DNA from: Flavobacteriia bacterium
GTDB lineage: Bacteria > Bacteroidota > Bacteroidia > Flavobacteriales_D > Crocinitomicaceae
Length of the DNA: 64,000 nucleotides
Assembly: GCA_947462925.1 (NCBI GenBank)
Contig: CANHQP010000005.1
Location: forward strand, 19,923-83,922
Direction of reading: 5' to 3'
This document shows, piece after piece, positions 45,746 to 55,544 of the stretch. The notes under the pieces were generated by a model. It searched no databases and was not told the origin of the DNA. It was given only the letters and a program-made list of their open reading frames with translations. The translations under genes were made by a program, and so were the position numbers. Numbering within the stretch: the stretch's first letter is position 1; every line of letters starts with the position of its first letter.

Positions 45746-46238
45746 ACTTTACTCCTACTTGTAATGAAAACTTCAAACTTTTGATAGTGTTATATTTATC
45801 TAACATAGTACTGTAATAGCTTTCAAAGTTAATTCCGTAAAATATAGATTGATAAACTTTTAATCTTTTGCCAAACGCTAAAGTATATCCTCCAGAAAGT
45901 TGATTGTAATAATTAAAATACGTCGTTTGACTATTCACTTTCAACAAACTACTTTGAAACAAGATTGTCGGTCCAAGTTGAAATTTTGAACAATTCAAAA
46001 AATAATAACTTCCTGAAATTCCAATCATTGGGAAAAATCGCTTTTGAAAAAAAGTTCTGTTAATTCCAACTCCAAATCCAGCAGTATATTCGAATTTTTG
46101 TAGCTGACGAAAGTAATTTCCTGTCAAAAAAAAGTCCATAGACTGATACTGAAATGTTGCGCCAATTAACGACTTCTTTTCAGTTTGGGCTGAAATTTGA
46201 AAAAATGAAAGAAATAAAAAAACGAACAATAAACGCAT
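45735..46238 (-). CDS. Small outer-membrane beta-barrel-like protein
   Basis: This 167-aa protein has a signal peptide (MRLLFVFLFLSFFQISAQ). It has alternating strands such as FQYQSMDFFLTGNYFRQ, FEYTAGFGVGI and SGGYTLAFGKRLKVYQSIFYGI. Its end, SLQVGVKYAL, fits a small barrel. The function is unknown. The ATG at 46238 is preferred over the open-frame start at 46259. A TATATTTG box at 46257-46264 probably drives this gene together with the GDPD and SUI1-like genes, which overlap one another. Confidence 0.7.
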   Translation of the reverse strand: MRLLFVFLFLSFFQISAQTEKKSLIGATFQYQSMDFFLTGNYFRQLQKFEYTAGFGVGINRTFFQKRFFPMIGISGSYYFLNCSKFQLGPTILFQSSLLKVNSQTTYFNYYNQLSGGYTLAFGKRLKVYQSIFYGINFESYYSTMLDKYNTIKSLKFSLQVGVKYAL

Positions 46239-46256
46239 TGAAAGAGAATTTCCTTT

Positions 46257-46264
46257 CAAATATA
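46257..46264 (-). promoter_or_regulatory. -7 box TATATTTG for the barrel-GDPD-SUI1 operon
   Basis: It matches TAnnTTTG on the minus strand, 18 nt before the ATG of the barrel-like gene. It lies over the longer open-frame start, which argues against that start. Confidence 0.55.
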
Positions 46265-46280
46265 AGGCATTTTATAATGA

Positions 46281-46424
46281 TTACAATTTTGGACATTTTT
46301 TACAATGAACGCCCTTTTTCTTGTATTTTTTGCAACAATCTTTTTTCTTACCACAACTACAACTAGTACAAGTCATCGATTGACTGTAAACATCCTGAGA
46401 AATCGGTAAAACTTGTTGTTGCAT
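46281..46424 (-). CDS. 47-aa cysteine/lysine-rich small protein
   Basis: A 47-codon frame starts at an ATG (MQQQVLPISQDVYSQSM) and continues with a Cys/Lys-rich tail containing CTSCSCGKKKDCCKKYKKKG and HCKKCPKL. Seven cysteines lie in 26 residues. In-frame TGA precedes the start. A TATCTTTG box (46446-46453) lies 21 nt before the ATG on the same strand. The CCKKYKKKG...CKKCP pattern is familiar to me from small Bacteroidota proteins. A metal-binding role is likely from composition; the function is otherwise unknown. Confidence 0.65.
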   Translation of the reverse strand: MQQQVLPISQDVYSQSMTCTSCSCGKKKDCCKKYKKKGVHCKKCPKL

Positions 46425-46445
46425 CTGTTCTATATTTGGACATCA

Positions 46446-46453
46446 CAAAGATA
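46446..46453 (-). promoter_or_regulatory. -7 box TATCTTTG upstream of the small Cys-rich gene
   Basis: It matches TAnnTTTG on the minus strand, 21 nt before the ATG of the 47-aa gene, and supports that frame as real. Confidence 0.55.
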
Positions 46454-46568
46454 TAACTTTTCTCTTACAAAGAATCATTCTAAATAAAAATGTTTAATTT
46501 ATTTTGATTTTGACGTTAACAAAACTTAAAAATCGCCTTTATCAACTGAAAATTTAGAACATCATTCC

Positions 46569-46576
46569 TATCTTTG
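46569..46576 (+). promoter_or_regulatory. -7 box TATCTTTG directly before the FUSC gene
   Basis: It ends 3 nt before the ATG at 46580, predicting a leaderless or nearly leaderless mRNA. Confidence 0.55.
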
Positions 46577-46579
46577 CAC

Positions 46580-48709
46580 ATGCGATTACCGATTTCAAAA
46601 TCTGTCTCAAGTTTTAAACAATTTCTTCTAAGTCAATACTTTTACGACGGACTAAAAATCACCTTGGGGGTAATTCTACCTTCTATTATATGTTACCAAC
46701 TCGATCAACTTCAAATCGGAATCACCATTTCATTGGGTGCTTTATTTGTAAGTATCACAGATAATCCGGGAGCTATTTCTCACAAAAGAAATGCAATGAT
46801 TACCGCCAATGTTTTCATTTTCATCATGGCTATCATTATTGGGTTCACGAATAGATTTGGCATCCTTCTCGCGATTGAAATCCCAGTATTTTGCTTTGTA
46901 TTCTCGATGTTTACTATTTATGGTGCACGCGCTTCATCTGTTGGAATCGCTGCGCTTTTGGTCATGATTGTTGGAATTGACCAACATTTAAATCCAACTC
47001 AAACGCTCATTCATGCCTTACTTTTGGTTTCTGGAGGTATTTGGTATTTGCTGTTTAGTATGACACTTACCCAGGTTTTACCTTATCGTCCTGCTGAACA
47101 AATGCTAGGTGAATGCATCTTCGAAATTGCGAAATACATCAAGATTAAGAGCGACTTTTACGATTCAAAAAACAACAAAGAAATTAATCAACGAGCGCTT
47201 ATCGATCAACAAATTTTGGTAAATCAAGCACAAGAGAACGTAAGAGAAATACTATTTAAAACAAGAAAATTACTCAAAGATTCTAGTCCGCAAGGCAATT
47301 TATTAATCATGTCATTTATCGATGTCGTTGATTTATATGAGCATGCGATGGAAAGCCACCAGAATTACGATGTACTGCACAATGAATATGATTCAACCAA
47401 AATATTAACCAATTTTCAAAAGATAATTTTTAACCTGAGTGAAGAATTAAAGTACATCGGACTTTGTATTCACAACCATGAGACGCCAAAAAAAATCCCT
47501 TTGACTGCTGATTTATTGGTTGGGATTAAATCTCAAATTGACGCTTTAGACCAAAAAGGTATCCAAACTGTGAGCTTAAAAAAGATCCTCGTGAACTTAA
47601 GAAACATGACGCAACGGGTGGAAAAAATGTACGCTTATCACCAATCAAAAACAAATGTTCCAGACGCGCGAAAAAATGAAATTCACACTTTGGCAACACA
47701 TCAACAACTCGATTGGAAACTTTTTGGAGAAAATTTAACCTTCAAATCTTCCATTTTTAGACACTCATTTCGCGTTGCAATTGTGTGTTTAATCGCATTT
47801 ATTTTTGCCAGAAATTTTTACACTGGACAATTTAGCTATTGGATTTTGTTAACGATTTTGGTCATTTTAAAACCTGCTTTTAGTCAAACAAAAAAGCGAA
47901 ATTATGAAAGAATTGTCGGAACTGTTGCCGGCGGATTACTTGGAATTTTGATTTTATATTTCGTAAAAGATCTCAATTTTAAGTTTTGGTTATTGCTAAT
48001 TTTTATGATTTTAACCTACAGTTTTGCACGAATTAAATATGTTGTAAGTGTCTTTTTTATGACTCCTTTTATCCTTTTGATGTTCGATTTTATCGGTCAA
48101 AACAATGAAATTTTACTTGTTAAAGAAAGAATTTTGGACACATTTATCGGAGCTGGAATCGCATCTTTGGCGAGTTATTTTATCCTTCCAAGCTGGGAAT
48201 CTTACCAAATAAAAAAAATGATGTCTGAAATGATTTATAAAAATACACTTTATCTAAAAAGTGTAATCAACTATAAAACAGACAATTTAAGCACTCAACT
48301 TGAATATAGACTTGCACGAAAAGAAATGTATGTTAGCACTTCAAATTTAAGTTCAGCATTTCAACGCATGTTAAACGAACCAAAAAGAAAGCAACAGAAT
48401 GTAAATGAAGCAAATAAGTTCATCCTATTAAACAATTTGTTCGCATCAAATGTCGCGTCAATTTCATATTTAATGAAAGAAGAAAAACCTCAATTTAGCG
48501 ACAAAGAAATTAGAGAAATAAGAAAGTCAATTAACTTAATGAAAGAAAGTTATAACACTTTTAATAAAGTATTAATTGAAGTAGATTTCAACATCAATTT
48601 AAATATCTCAGACGAAGTGAATAATCAACAAATCGAACTTTGCAACAACTTGGTTCAAATCGCGTCTGAAATAAAAAAATTGAGCATCAAAATTGTCGAA
48701 GCAGATTAA
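46580..48709 (+). CDS. FUSC-family (YccS-like) inner-membrane protein
   Basis: This 709-aa protein has a YccS/FUSC design: about six N-terminal membrane helices (residues 20-175), a soluble middle region (about 180-390), a second helical membrane block starting at HSFRVAIVCLIAFIFARNF (about 395-540) and a soluble C-terminal helical part. Relatives include aromatic-acid exporters and proteins of unknown role. The substrate cannot be inferred. A longer frame from TTG 46574 overlaps the promoter box, so ATG 46580 is used. Confidence 0.87.
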   Translation: MRLPISKSVSSFKQFLLSQYFYDGLKITLGVILPSIICYQLDQLQIGITISLGALFVSITDNPGAISHKRNAMITANVFIFIMAIIIGFTNRFGILLAIEIPVFCFVFSMFTIYGARASSVGIAALLVMIVGIDQHLNPTQTLIHALLLVSGGIWYLLFSMTLTQVLPYRPAEQMLGECIFEIAKYIKIKSDFYDSKNNKEINQRALIDQQILVNQAQENVREILFKTRKLLKDSSPQGNLLIMSFIDVVDLYEHAMESHQNYDVLHNEYDSTKILTNFQKIIFNLSEELKYIGLCIHNHETPKKIPLTADLLVGIKSQIDALDQKGIQTVSLKKILVNLRNMTQRVEKMYAYHQSKTNVPDARKNEIHTLATHQQLDWKLFGENLTFKSSIFRHSFRVAIVCLIAFIFARNFYTGQFSYWILLTILVILKPAFSQTKKRNYERIVGTVAGGLLGILILYFVKDLNFKFWLLLIFMILTYSFARIKYVVSVFFMTPFILLMFDFIGQNNEILLVKERILDTFIGAGIASLASYFILPSWESYQIKKMMSEMIYKNTLYLKSVINYKTDNLSTQLEYRLARKEMYVSTSNLSSAFQRMLNEPKRKQQNVNEANKFILLNNLFASNVASISYLMKEEKPQFSDKEIREIRKSINLMKESYNTFNKVLIEVDFNINLNISDEVNNQQIELCNNLVQIASEIKKLSIKIVEAD

Positions 48710-48878
48710 CCTAAATGTTTTATTTAAATCGCTCGCCATTATTCACAAAATTTATCAGACAGGTTTAGCAAATGATTTTTGACGAACTAACTAACATTGG
48801 TCTGATAACTTCCAAACTTTACCAACCGCACTTTCGCAAAATTCTCCTTATCTTTACACTCAAAAATTTACAAAAATC

Positions 48879-51506
48879 ATGGAAATCCCAAAAATGTATG
48901 AGCCTGTTAAGGCAGAGGAAAAATGGTATGCTTACTGGATGGAAAAAGGTTATTTTCATTCTGAACCAGATGGTCGCGAAGCATATACTGTCGTCATTCC
49001 TCCGCCAAACGTAACAGGAATTTTACACATGGGTCACATGTTGAATAATACGATTCAAGATGTATTGGTTCGTCGTGCAAGAATGCTCGGCAAAAATGCA
49101 TGTTGGGTTCCGGGAACAGATCACGCTTCAATTGCAACTGAAGCCAAAGTTGTTCAAAAATTACGCAAAGAAGGAATCAAAAAATCTGATCTTACGCGTG
49201 ACGAATTTTTGAAGCATGCTTTTGAATGGAAAGACAAACATGGTGGAATCATTTTAGAGCAATTGAAAAAATTGGGTTGCTCTTGTGATTGGGAGCGAAC
49301 TAGCTTCACGATGGATCCTGAATATTCGCAATCTGTTTTGGATGTTTTTATCGACCTATATAAAAAAGGTAAAATTTACCGAAGCGTTCGAATGGTCAAT
49401 TGGGACCCTGAAGCTTTGACTGCACTTTCTGATGAAGAAGTAATTCACAAAGAAGTTAATTCGAAATTATTTTATGTTCGATATAAAATCTCCGGTAGCG
49501 AAGATGAATGGTTGACAATTGCAACAACGCGTCCGGAAACTATTTTAGGTGATACTGCTATTTGTATCAATCCGAACGACGATCGTTTCAAACATTTACA
49601 TGGTAAAAGTGCCATCGTTCCAATTTCAAATCGAGTGATTCCAATTATCCAAGATGAATACGTGGATATGGAGTTTGGAACTGGTTGTTTGAAGGTTACA
49701 CCTGCGCATGACACAAACGATTACGAACTTGGAAAAAAACACAATTTAGAAACCCTTGATATTTTCAACGACAATGGAACATTGAACGATTTAGGTTTGC
49801 ATTATGCAGGACAAGATCGTTTTGATGTACGAAAAGCGATTGAGAAAGAATTGTATGACAAAGGTTATTTGGTTAAAACCGAAGACCACATCAATAAAAT
49901 TGGTTTTTCTGAAAGAACAGACGCGGTAATTGAACCGAAATTGTCATTGCAATGGTTTGTGAGCATGAAAGAATTGGCACAGCCTGCTTTGGACAATGTA
50001 ATGAATGGAAATATCAATTTTCATCCTGAAAAGTTCAAAAATACTTATCGTCATTGGATGGAAAATGTGAAGGATTGGTGTATTTCTCGCCAACTTTGGT
50101 GGGGACATCAAATTCCTGCTTGGTATTTTGGTGCCGGTCCGAATGATTATGTAGTTGCGAAAACAATTGAAGAAGCGATTATTATTGCTTCAGAAAAAAC
50201 TGGAAGATCGATCACTGCATCTGAATTGAAACAAGACGAAGATGTATTGGATACTTGGTTTTCAAGTTGGTTGTGGCCAATTTCGGTTTTCAACGGCTTG
50301 ACTCGTCCAGGAAATGAAGAGATTAAATACTATTATCCGACAAATGACTTAGTAACTGCACCAGAAATTATGTTTTTCTGGGTGGCGAGAATGATTATTG
50401 CTGGATATGAATATTTGGGAGATATTCCTTTCAAAAATGTGTATTACACAGGAATTGTTCGTGATAAATTAGGCCGTAAAATGTCTAAATCGCTTGGAAA
50501 CTCTCCAGATCCAATTGAATTGGTTGAAAAATTTGGAGCAGATGGCGTGAGAATGGGAATTTTAATTTCTTCTCCAGCCGGAAACGATTTGCCTTTTGAT
50601 ACGAGTCAATGTGAGCAAGGAAGGAATTTCACCAATAAGATTTGGAATGCATTCCGTTTGGTGAGCAATTGGGAAGTACGCGACATTGAACAACCAAAAG
50701 CCTCGATTAAAGCAATTGAATGGTTTGACACGAAATTCAATCAACAATTGGCTGAAATCAACGATTCATTCGATAAATTTAGAATTTCTGAAGCGTTGAT
50801 GTCTACTTACAAATTGATTTGGGACGATTTCTGTTCATGGTATTTAGAAATGATCAAACCTGGTTATGAACAACCAATTGATGCATTGACGTTGGAAGCA
50901 ACGAAAGGATTTTTCGAAAAGATTTTGAAAATTATTCAACCTTTCACGCCATTTATTGCTGAAGAAATTTGGCATTTGATTCGCGAACGCAAAAAGGGTG
51001 AAGACATTATTATCGCTGCATGGCCGACGGTAGAGAAGAAAGATGAAAAAGTGTTGATAGAATTCACGAAAGCGGAGGAAATCATCACCAACATTCGAAA
51101 TATCCGCAAACAAAACAACATCGCGACGAAAATCAAAATGGATCTGTTTGTTAAGAAAAACCAAGAATCGGATGCAACCTTTGATTCAGTGATCATCAAA
51201 ATGGGGAATTTAAGTCAATTGGAATATGTTTCTGAAAAAATCAACAATGCCTATTCATTTTTGGTAAATTCAAATGAATATTTCATTCCATTTGGTGATA
51301 ACATTGATTTAGATGCAGAACGCGCGAAATTGGAAGAAGAATTGACTTATACGCAAGGATTTTTAAATTCGGTTTTGAAAAAATTGCAAAATGAGAAATT
51401 CGTGTCTGGTGCGCCGGAGCAAGTATTGGAAAATGAGCGTAAAAAAGAAGCTGATGCCCGCCAAAAAATTGCCATTTTGGAAGATAAATTAGCTGGTTTA
51501 CAATAA
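48879..51506 (+). CDS. valS: Valyl-tRNA synthetase
   Basis: This 875-aa class I synthetase charges tRNA-Val. Motifs in order: [15 protein letters not shown] (HIGH region), [16 protein letters not shown], the CP1 editing domain ([29 protein letters not shown]), [24 protein letters not shown] (KMSKS motif), the anticodon-binding domain, and a C-terminal coiled coil ([16 protein letters not shown] and onward) that contacts the tRNA. All are intact. A terminator follows. Confidence 0.97.
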   Translation: MEIPKMYEPVKAEEKWYAYWMEKGYFHSEPDGREAYTVVIPPPNVTGILHMGHMLNNTIQDVLVRRARMLGKNACWVPGTDHASIATEAKVVQKLRKEGIKKSDLTRDEFLKHAFEWKDKHGGIILEQLKKLGCSCDWERTSFTMDPEYSQSVLDVFIDLYKKGKIYRSVRMVNWDPEALTALSDEEVIHKEVNSKLFYVRYKISGSEDEWLTIATTRPETILGDTAICINPNDDRFKHLHGKSAIVPISNRVIPIIQDEYVDMEFGTGCLKVTPAHDTNDYELGKKHNLETLDIFNDNGTLNDLGLHYAGQDRFDVRKAIEKELYDKGYLVKTEDHINKIGFSERTDAVIEPKLSLQWFVSMKELAQPALDNVMNGNINFHPEKFKNTYRHWMENVKDWCISRQLWWGHQIPAWYFGAGPNDYVVAKTIEEAIIIASEKTGRSITASELKQDEDVLDTWFSSWLWPISVFNGLTRPGNEEIKYYYPTNDLVTAPEIMFFWVARMIIAGYEYLGDIPFKNVYYTGIVRDKLGRKMSKSLGNSPDPIELVEKFGADGVRMGILISSPAGNDLPFDTSQCEQGRNFTNKIWNAFRLVSNWEVRDIEQPKASIKAIEWFDTKFNQQLAEINDSFDKFRISEALMSTYKLIWDDFCSWYLEMIKPGYEQPIDALTLEATKGFFEKILKIIQPFTPFIAEEIWHLIRERKKGEDIIIAAWPTVEKKDEKVLIEFTKAEEIITNIRNIRKQNNIATKIKMDLFVKKNQESDATFDSVIIKMGNLSQLEYVSEKINNAYSFLVNSNEYFIPFGDNIDLDAERAKLEEELTYTQGFLNSVLKKLQNEKFVSGAPEQVLENERKKEADARQKIAILEDKLAGLQ

Positions 51507-51524
51507 TACCAAACTCAAATATTG

Positions 51525-51558
51525 AAACGCAGTTACTTTTTGTACTGCGTTTTTTTTT
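51525..51558 (+). terminator. valS terminator
   Basis: AAACGCAGT pairs with ACTGCGTTT across a 10-nt loop and is followed by a long run of T. Confidence 0.9.
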
Positions 51559-51625
51559 GTTAAAAGGATTTTAAAAAAATAATCTATTCAAAGAATCAAT
51601 TAACTTTATCCTATAAAATAAGACC

Positions 51626-52873
51626 ATGAAACGTTTTTGTATTTTCTTCATCATTTTACTTTCAAGTAACTTTTCTTTCAGTCAATTAGGCTTTTTTCTA
51701 TTGAAAGATACCGTTCCTGGAATGGTGCACAAACAAATCAAAGACATGCAAGAAACTGCAGGAAAAAAATTGATGTTATTCGGCGAATCAAAAGATGAAA
51801 AGTTGACGAAAACGGCTCCATTTTTAATGGAAACTAACAATAAAGGACAAATAATCCGAAAAATACATTTTAATAAAGATGTCAACAATGTAAAACGAAT
51901 TATTCCTATCAATGCAACCACCAATAGACTTTATGGTATGAATACTACAGTCGGTGGAATTTCTAAAATGTATGCCCAAACCATTGGAAAAGATACGAAA
52001 GCAACGTTTGAATCAATCGAAAGTGAGAATTCTGTAGTTTATGGCGAAGTACTTCCCTACTCTAAGACACACACTTTTATCATTCAGTCTGTCAGAAAAA
52101 ATGGCAGTAAAATTTTCAATTTAAACTTCATTAAAACACCAAATGAAACTTATTCTTCTACTCCATTTGGTGTGCATGAATCGAAATACACAGAAATGTG
52201 CATGAATGCGGTTTTAGACAAGAATAAGAATTTCTTTATCACAGGAATTAAAGTGATTGATGATTCCATCACACCTTTTGTTTACGCTTTTGATTCTTTA
52301 GGCAATGAAAGATGGACAAATTTTCCAAAAATCGACAAAACATTTGAAAATCTTAAAATTAGTCTTGACAAACACAACAATGTACTTTTTTCAGCAGCTT
52401 ATCGCAATAACAAAATGGGAACTTGTTGGACGCAAATTTGGAAATTCGACAACAAAGGAAATTTGATAGGGGAGACAAAAATTGAGAATATCAAATCGAA
52501 CGGTCAATTTTTGTTGAAAAATGGAAATACCATTTTTTATGGTACGCACTTTCAGGTTTACGACCGAAGATTCATCATTAGCAAGGGAAATTGGGTCATT
52601 TTAGATGATTCTCTAAAAGTTATTGTAGCAGATGAAATGAATGCCAAAGATTCGCCAGATGCTGACTTAACGCCTTTAGCGATGATTGCAAAACCAACAA
52701 GTTCAGAATTTCACTGCGGGATTCAATTGTCAGACGGAAGAATCGCTTTGGGCGGAAGGGTTACCTATCCGGAATTTCCTGAAGAATCTAAAATTTTGGG
52801 CTGCAATCACTACAATGAAGCTTGTATTTTGTTGCTAAGTGAAAAAGGTATTTTTAGACCAACGGCGAAATGA
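51626..52873 (+). CDS. Secreted protein of unknown function, beta-propeller-like
   Basis: This 415-aa protein has a signal peptide (MKRFCIFFIILLSSNFSFSQ). The rest shows repeated strand patterns with Asp/Gly turns, for example AVLDKNKNFFITGIKVID, ISLDKHNNVLFSAAYRN and WKFDNKGNLIGETKI, similar to propeller blades in surface proteins. There is no sorting tail and no catalytic motif. I do not recognise the family. Confidence 0.65.
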   Translation: MKRFCIFFIILLSSNFSFSQLGFFLLKDTVPGMVHKQIKDMQETAGKKLMLFGESKDEKLTKTAPFLMETNNKGQIIRKIHFNKDVNNVKRIIPINATTNRLYGMNTTVGGISKMYAQTIGKDTKATFESIESENSVVYGEVLPYSKTHTFIIQSVRKNGSKIFNLNFIKTPNETYSSTPFGVHESKYTEMCMNAVLDKNKNFFITGIKVIDDSITPFVYAFDSLGNERWTNFPKIDKTFENLKISLDKHNNVLFSAAYRNNKMGTCWTQIWKFDNKGNLIGETKIENIKSNGQFLLKNGNTIFYGTHFQVYDRRFIISKGNWVILDDSLKVIVADEMNAKDSPDADLTPLAMIAKPTSSEFHCGIQLSDGRIALGGRVTYPEFPEESKILGCNHYNEACILLLSEKGIFRPTAK

Positions 52874-52878
52874 TTTTT

Positions 52879-52911
52879 AGACCCAAGACTCTAGACTTTA
52901 GACTTTAGACG
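52879..52911 (+). repeat. Short tandem AGACTTT repeats
   Basis: ACTCTAGACTTTAGACTTTAGAC-type units lie directly after the gene and resemble the scattered copies at 32.6-32.8 kb. Nothing else was recognised in the 136-bp gap. Confidence 0.5.
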
Positions 52912-53009
52912 ATTTAAACACTCTACAAAATTGAAAATCAATGTGTATCGAAAGGAATATTAATACTTTCTAACACTGCTTTAGACTGATACGCAAGTGA
53001 ATTTAGCAT

Positions 53010-54830
53010 TCAAAAATCTTTTTCTCGATCAACCAACGGTTCGTATGCTTCTAATTTCACACCTAAAATTTTCAATTTCTTGCCGTTTTGATTGAAAACA
53101 TCGATGCGAATGATATCCTTTTTACTCCTGAAATTTGGTGTTATGTAAGATACTAATACTTCCTTTTTTACGGTATCAAGATGAAAAATGGTTTCTTCCA
53201 CTGAAATGCCTCTCCAAGCGTAAAAGCCATTTCCGTGCTTCATTGCCATTGTGAAAAATTTTCCTTTTAGATCTTCTGCTTTTCCTTCATATTTCCATCG
53301 TGCGACCACCCAAAAATAAGACTTCGATGAAATCTTAGATGGTGGTAAATCAATCGTTGGTGTATATTGATTCAAACTATCCAATTGAAAATCCGATTTA
53401 AAGCGAAAGTACTTTTGGTAACATTTTTTGAAATTATCGTCTTTAAAATCAAATTCATTCATTGTGCCGCGATCAATCGATAACAAGGATTTTTGGTAAT
53501 CTGTCACTCCGCCAATCTGACCGAAAGTAGAAAAATAATAGTCTTTGGTGATTCTCGAACCGTGCAAAATCCCAAGTGTCATTTGGTAAGTTTGAAACAA
53601 ATTGAACAAAAATGACAATGAAATTAAACCGGCAAAAAACCAACTAAATTTAGATTCTTTTATTCTTAAAATGAAAAAACCCAATGCAATTGTCAATAGT
53701 GGATAAATGTCCAACAATGCACGCTGACTGAAACTTTCAGCGTACCACCATGTTGTCCAACAACTTACGACGTATAAGAAAATCAAAAATACAAGAAAAG
53801 AAGTGAATCCATTTAGTGCTTTTTTGATCCAAAAATAAAAGCCACAAATCGTAAAAAACATCAATGAAGTATAGAGCAGCCAACCTTTTTTAAAGCTGAA
53901 AAGTACTTCCAAAATGTAAGGGGTAAACCAATCAAAACCTTCGCCTAAATTATTTGCATAACTATTGACAACAAATGAACCTGAAACCAATTTCCAATAA
54001 ATAAATTGGGGTGAAAAAGTGATTAGAAAAGCGAAAATTGTCGCAAAAAGCACCCACTTTCTGAATTTAATAAAATGGCGAATTTTAACTAAAAAACCAC
54101 CGAAATCATTCACATTCCAAGCTATTGGAATCAATGTCAAAATCAAATCTGGAGGGCGAACTAATCCGATGAAACCAACAATCACACCCAGAATAATTCC
54201 ATTTTTAAGATTTATTTCATGGTGAAATTTGATCGTAAAAAGCAATAAAAGCGAAACCAAAAAAAACTCCAAATTGTGGGAAATTCCCAGTGATGCAAAT
54301 TGCATGAAGAAAAAATTGGTTCCAAAAACTACTAAAATCAGCAGCACAGCAACTAATTTATCTTTAAAAAAATAAGCCAAAACTTTTCGCAACACAAAAA
54401 TCCCAGCAATGAAGTAAGAAAATGCGCCAATGGCAATCATTGTTTGGTATGGGTACGAAAATCCATCAGATGGATAATTTCCTATACGTGCCCAAACTTC
54501 AGCAATTGCATAAAATGGTGTCATCAAAATCGCCCAACCCGAGGTATATTTGATCATAAAATGCCCATTCTCAAGCAGCACAAATTGATACAAAGTGTTG
54601 GTATTTTCGTATTGCTTTTGAATTCCTTCAAAAAAACTTAAATCTTGAATATCAAGTGTTCCATTGTGAAACAAATTTGCTAGATAAGCATGGTGGCCAA
54701 ACAAATCCCAATTTAAAATAAATGGTATTCCTTTATTGAATGTAAAATAGCCAATTACTGAGATAATCACAAAAATAGCAACAGTCGAAATTCGAAGATT
54801 ATGATTGGCTATTGATTTTGGAGTTTGCAT
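53010..54830 (-). CDS. Polytopic membrane protein, GT-C glycosyltransferase-like
   Basis: This 606-aa protein has about 11 membrane helices in its first 450 residues, with an early luminal-type loop containing NWDLFGHHAYLANLFHNG (Asp in the position of the GT-C catalytic acidic residue) and a soluble C-terminal domain of about 150 residues. The layout fits lipid-linked-sugar-dependent glycosyltransferases or related mannosyltransferases (GT39-like), but the family is not certain. It is divergent from the lipoprotein gene at 54894. A TATTTTCG box (54838-54845) lies 7 nt before the ATG. Confidence 0.7.
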   Translation of the reverse strand: MQTPKSIANHNLRISTVAIFVIISVIGYFTFNKGIPFILNWDLFGHHAYLANLFHNGTLDIQDLSFFEGIQKQYENTNTLYQFVLLENGHFMIKYTSGWAILMTPFYAIAEVWARIGNYPSDGFSYPYQTMIAIGAFSYFIAGIFVLRKVLAYFFKDKLVAVLLILVVFGTNFFFMQFASLGISHNLEFFLVSLLLLFTIKFHHEINLKNGIILGVIVGFIGLVRPPDLILTLIPIAWNVNDFGGFLVKIRHFIKFRKWVLFATIFAFLITFSPQFIYWKLVSGSFVVNSYANNLGEGFDWFTPYILEVLFSFKKGWLLYTSLMFFTICGFYFWIKKALNGFTSFLVFLIFLYVVSCWTTWWYAESFSQRALLDIYPLLTIALGFFILRIKESKFSWFFAGLISLSFLFNLFQTYQMTLGILHGSRITKDYYFSTFGQIGGVTDYQKSLLSIDRGTMNEFDFKDDNFKKCYQKYFRFKSDFQLDSLNQYTPTIDLPPSKISSKSYFWVVARWKYEGKAEDLKGKFFTMAMKHGNGFYAWRGISVEETIFHLDTVKKEVLVSYITPNFRSKKDIIRIDVFNQNGKKLKILGVKLEAYEPLVDREKDF

Positions 54831-54893
54831 CGTTTAGCGAAAATACATACTTCCAGCCGATTTATTTCGTTACTTTGTTTAAAAATTGGCAGA

Positions 54894-55520
54894 ATGAGAA
54901 AAATTGCACTTTTGACTTTATTAGTTTCCATGGTTTTCGCTTGTAAAAAAGAAGATATTGATTTCACTTTGAAAGGAACAGTTAACGATGCGACTTTTGG
55001 CGGCGGATTGACTGGAGCAACAATTACATTAACACAGATTCCAATTGGAGGAAGCACGCCAAAAGTACTTGGTACAGCTACTTTGACAAGTGATGGTAAA
55101 TACAGTTTTACTTTTCCGCGAGAAAAAGTAGAAAAATATATTTTAACTGTCGATAAAACGAATTATTTTACAATATCGGAAGATATCAGTTTTTCTTCCT
55201 TCTCTACTGAAAGTGATTTAGAGAAAAACTATACTACAACGGCAAAATCTTGGGTTAAACTGATTTTTCGCAATGAAGCCCCAGCAACAATTGGCGATGG
55301 ATTGACCTTCACCAAGCAATCAGGAAAAGTTGGATGCAGTGAATGTTGCCCTAATGAAGTAAATACCTTAGTAGGAATCGTTGACACCGCGATTTATTGC
55401 GTGAACGACGCCAATACAGAATATTCGTATTACTTCAATGTTGTAAACACAAGTATTCAGGGAATTGAGACTATTACAACTATACCTTTCGACACAGTTA
55501 CAATAACAAAAACTTATTGA
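54894..55520 (+). CDS. Lipoprotein with carboxypeptidase-regulatory-like beta domain
   Basis: This 208-aa protein has a lipoprotein signal (lipobox VFAC, Cys17). Residues about 23-90 resemble a carboxypeptidase-regulatory-like (prealbumin-type) sandwich: FTLKGTVNDATFGGGLTGATITL and SDGKYSFTFPREKVEKYILTV. A Cys-rich turn, CSECCPNEV, lies near residue 145. The function is unknown. The ATG at 54894 is used because the open frame from 54825 has 23 codons that do not fit a signal peptide. Confidence 0.72.
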   Translation: MRKIALLTLLVSMVFACKKEDIDFTLKGTVNDATFGGGLTGATITLTQIPIGGSTPKVLGTATLTSDGKYSFTFPREKVEKYILTVDKTNYFTISEDISFSSFSTESDLEKNYTTTAKSWVKLIFRNEAPATIGDGLTFTKQSGKVGCSECCPNEVNTLVGIVDTAIYCVNDANTEYSYYFNVVNTSIQGIETITTIPFDTVTITKTY

Positions 55521-55544
55521 TTTATTAAAGCCTTGAGATAGTCA

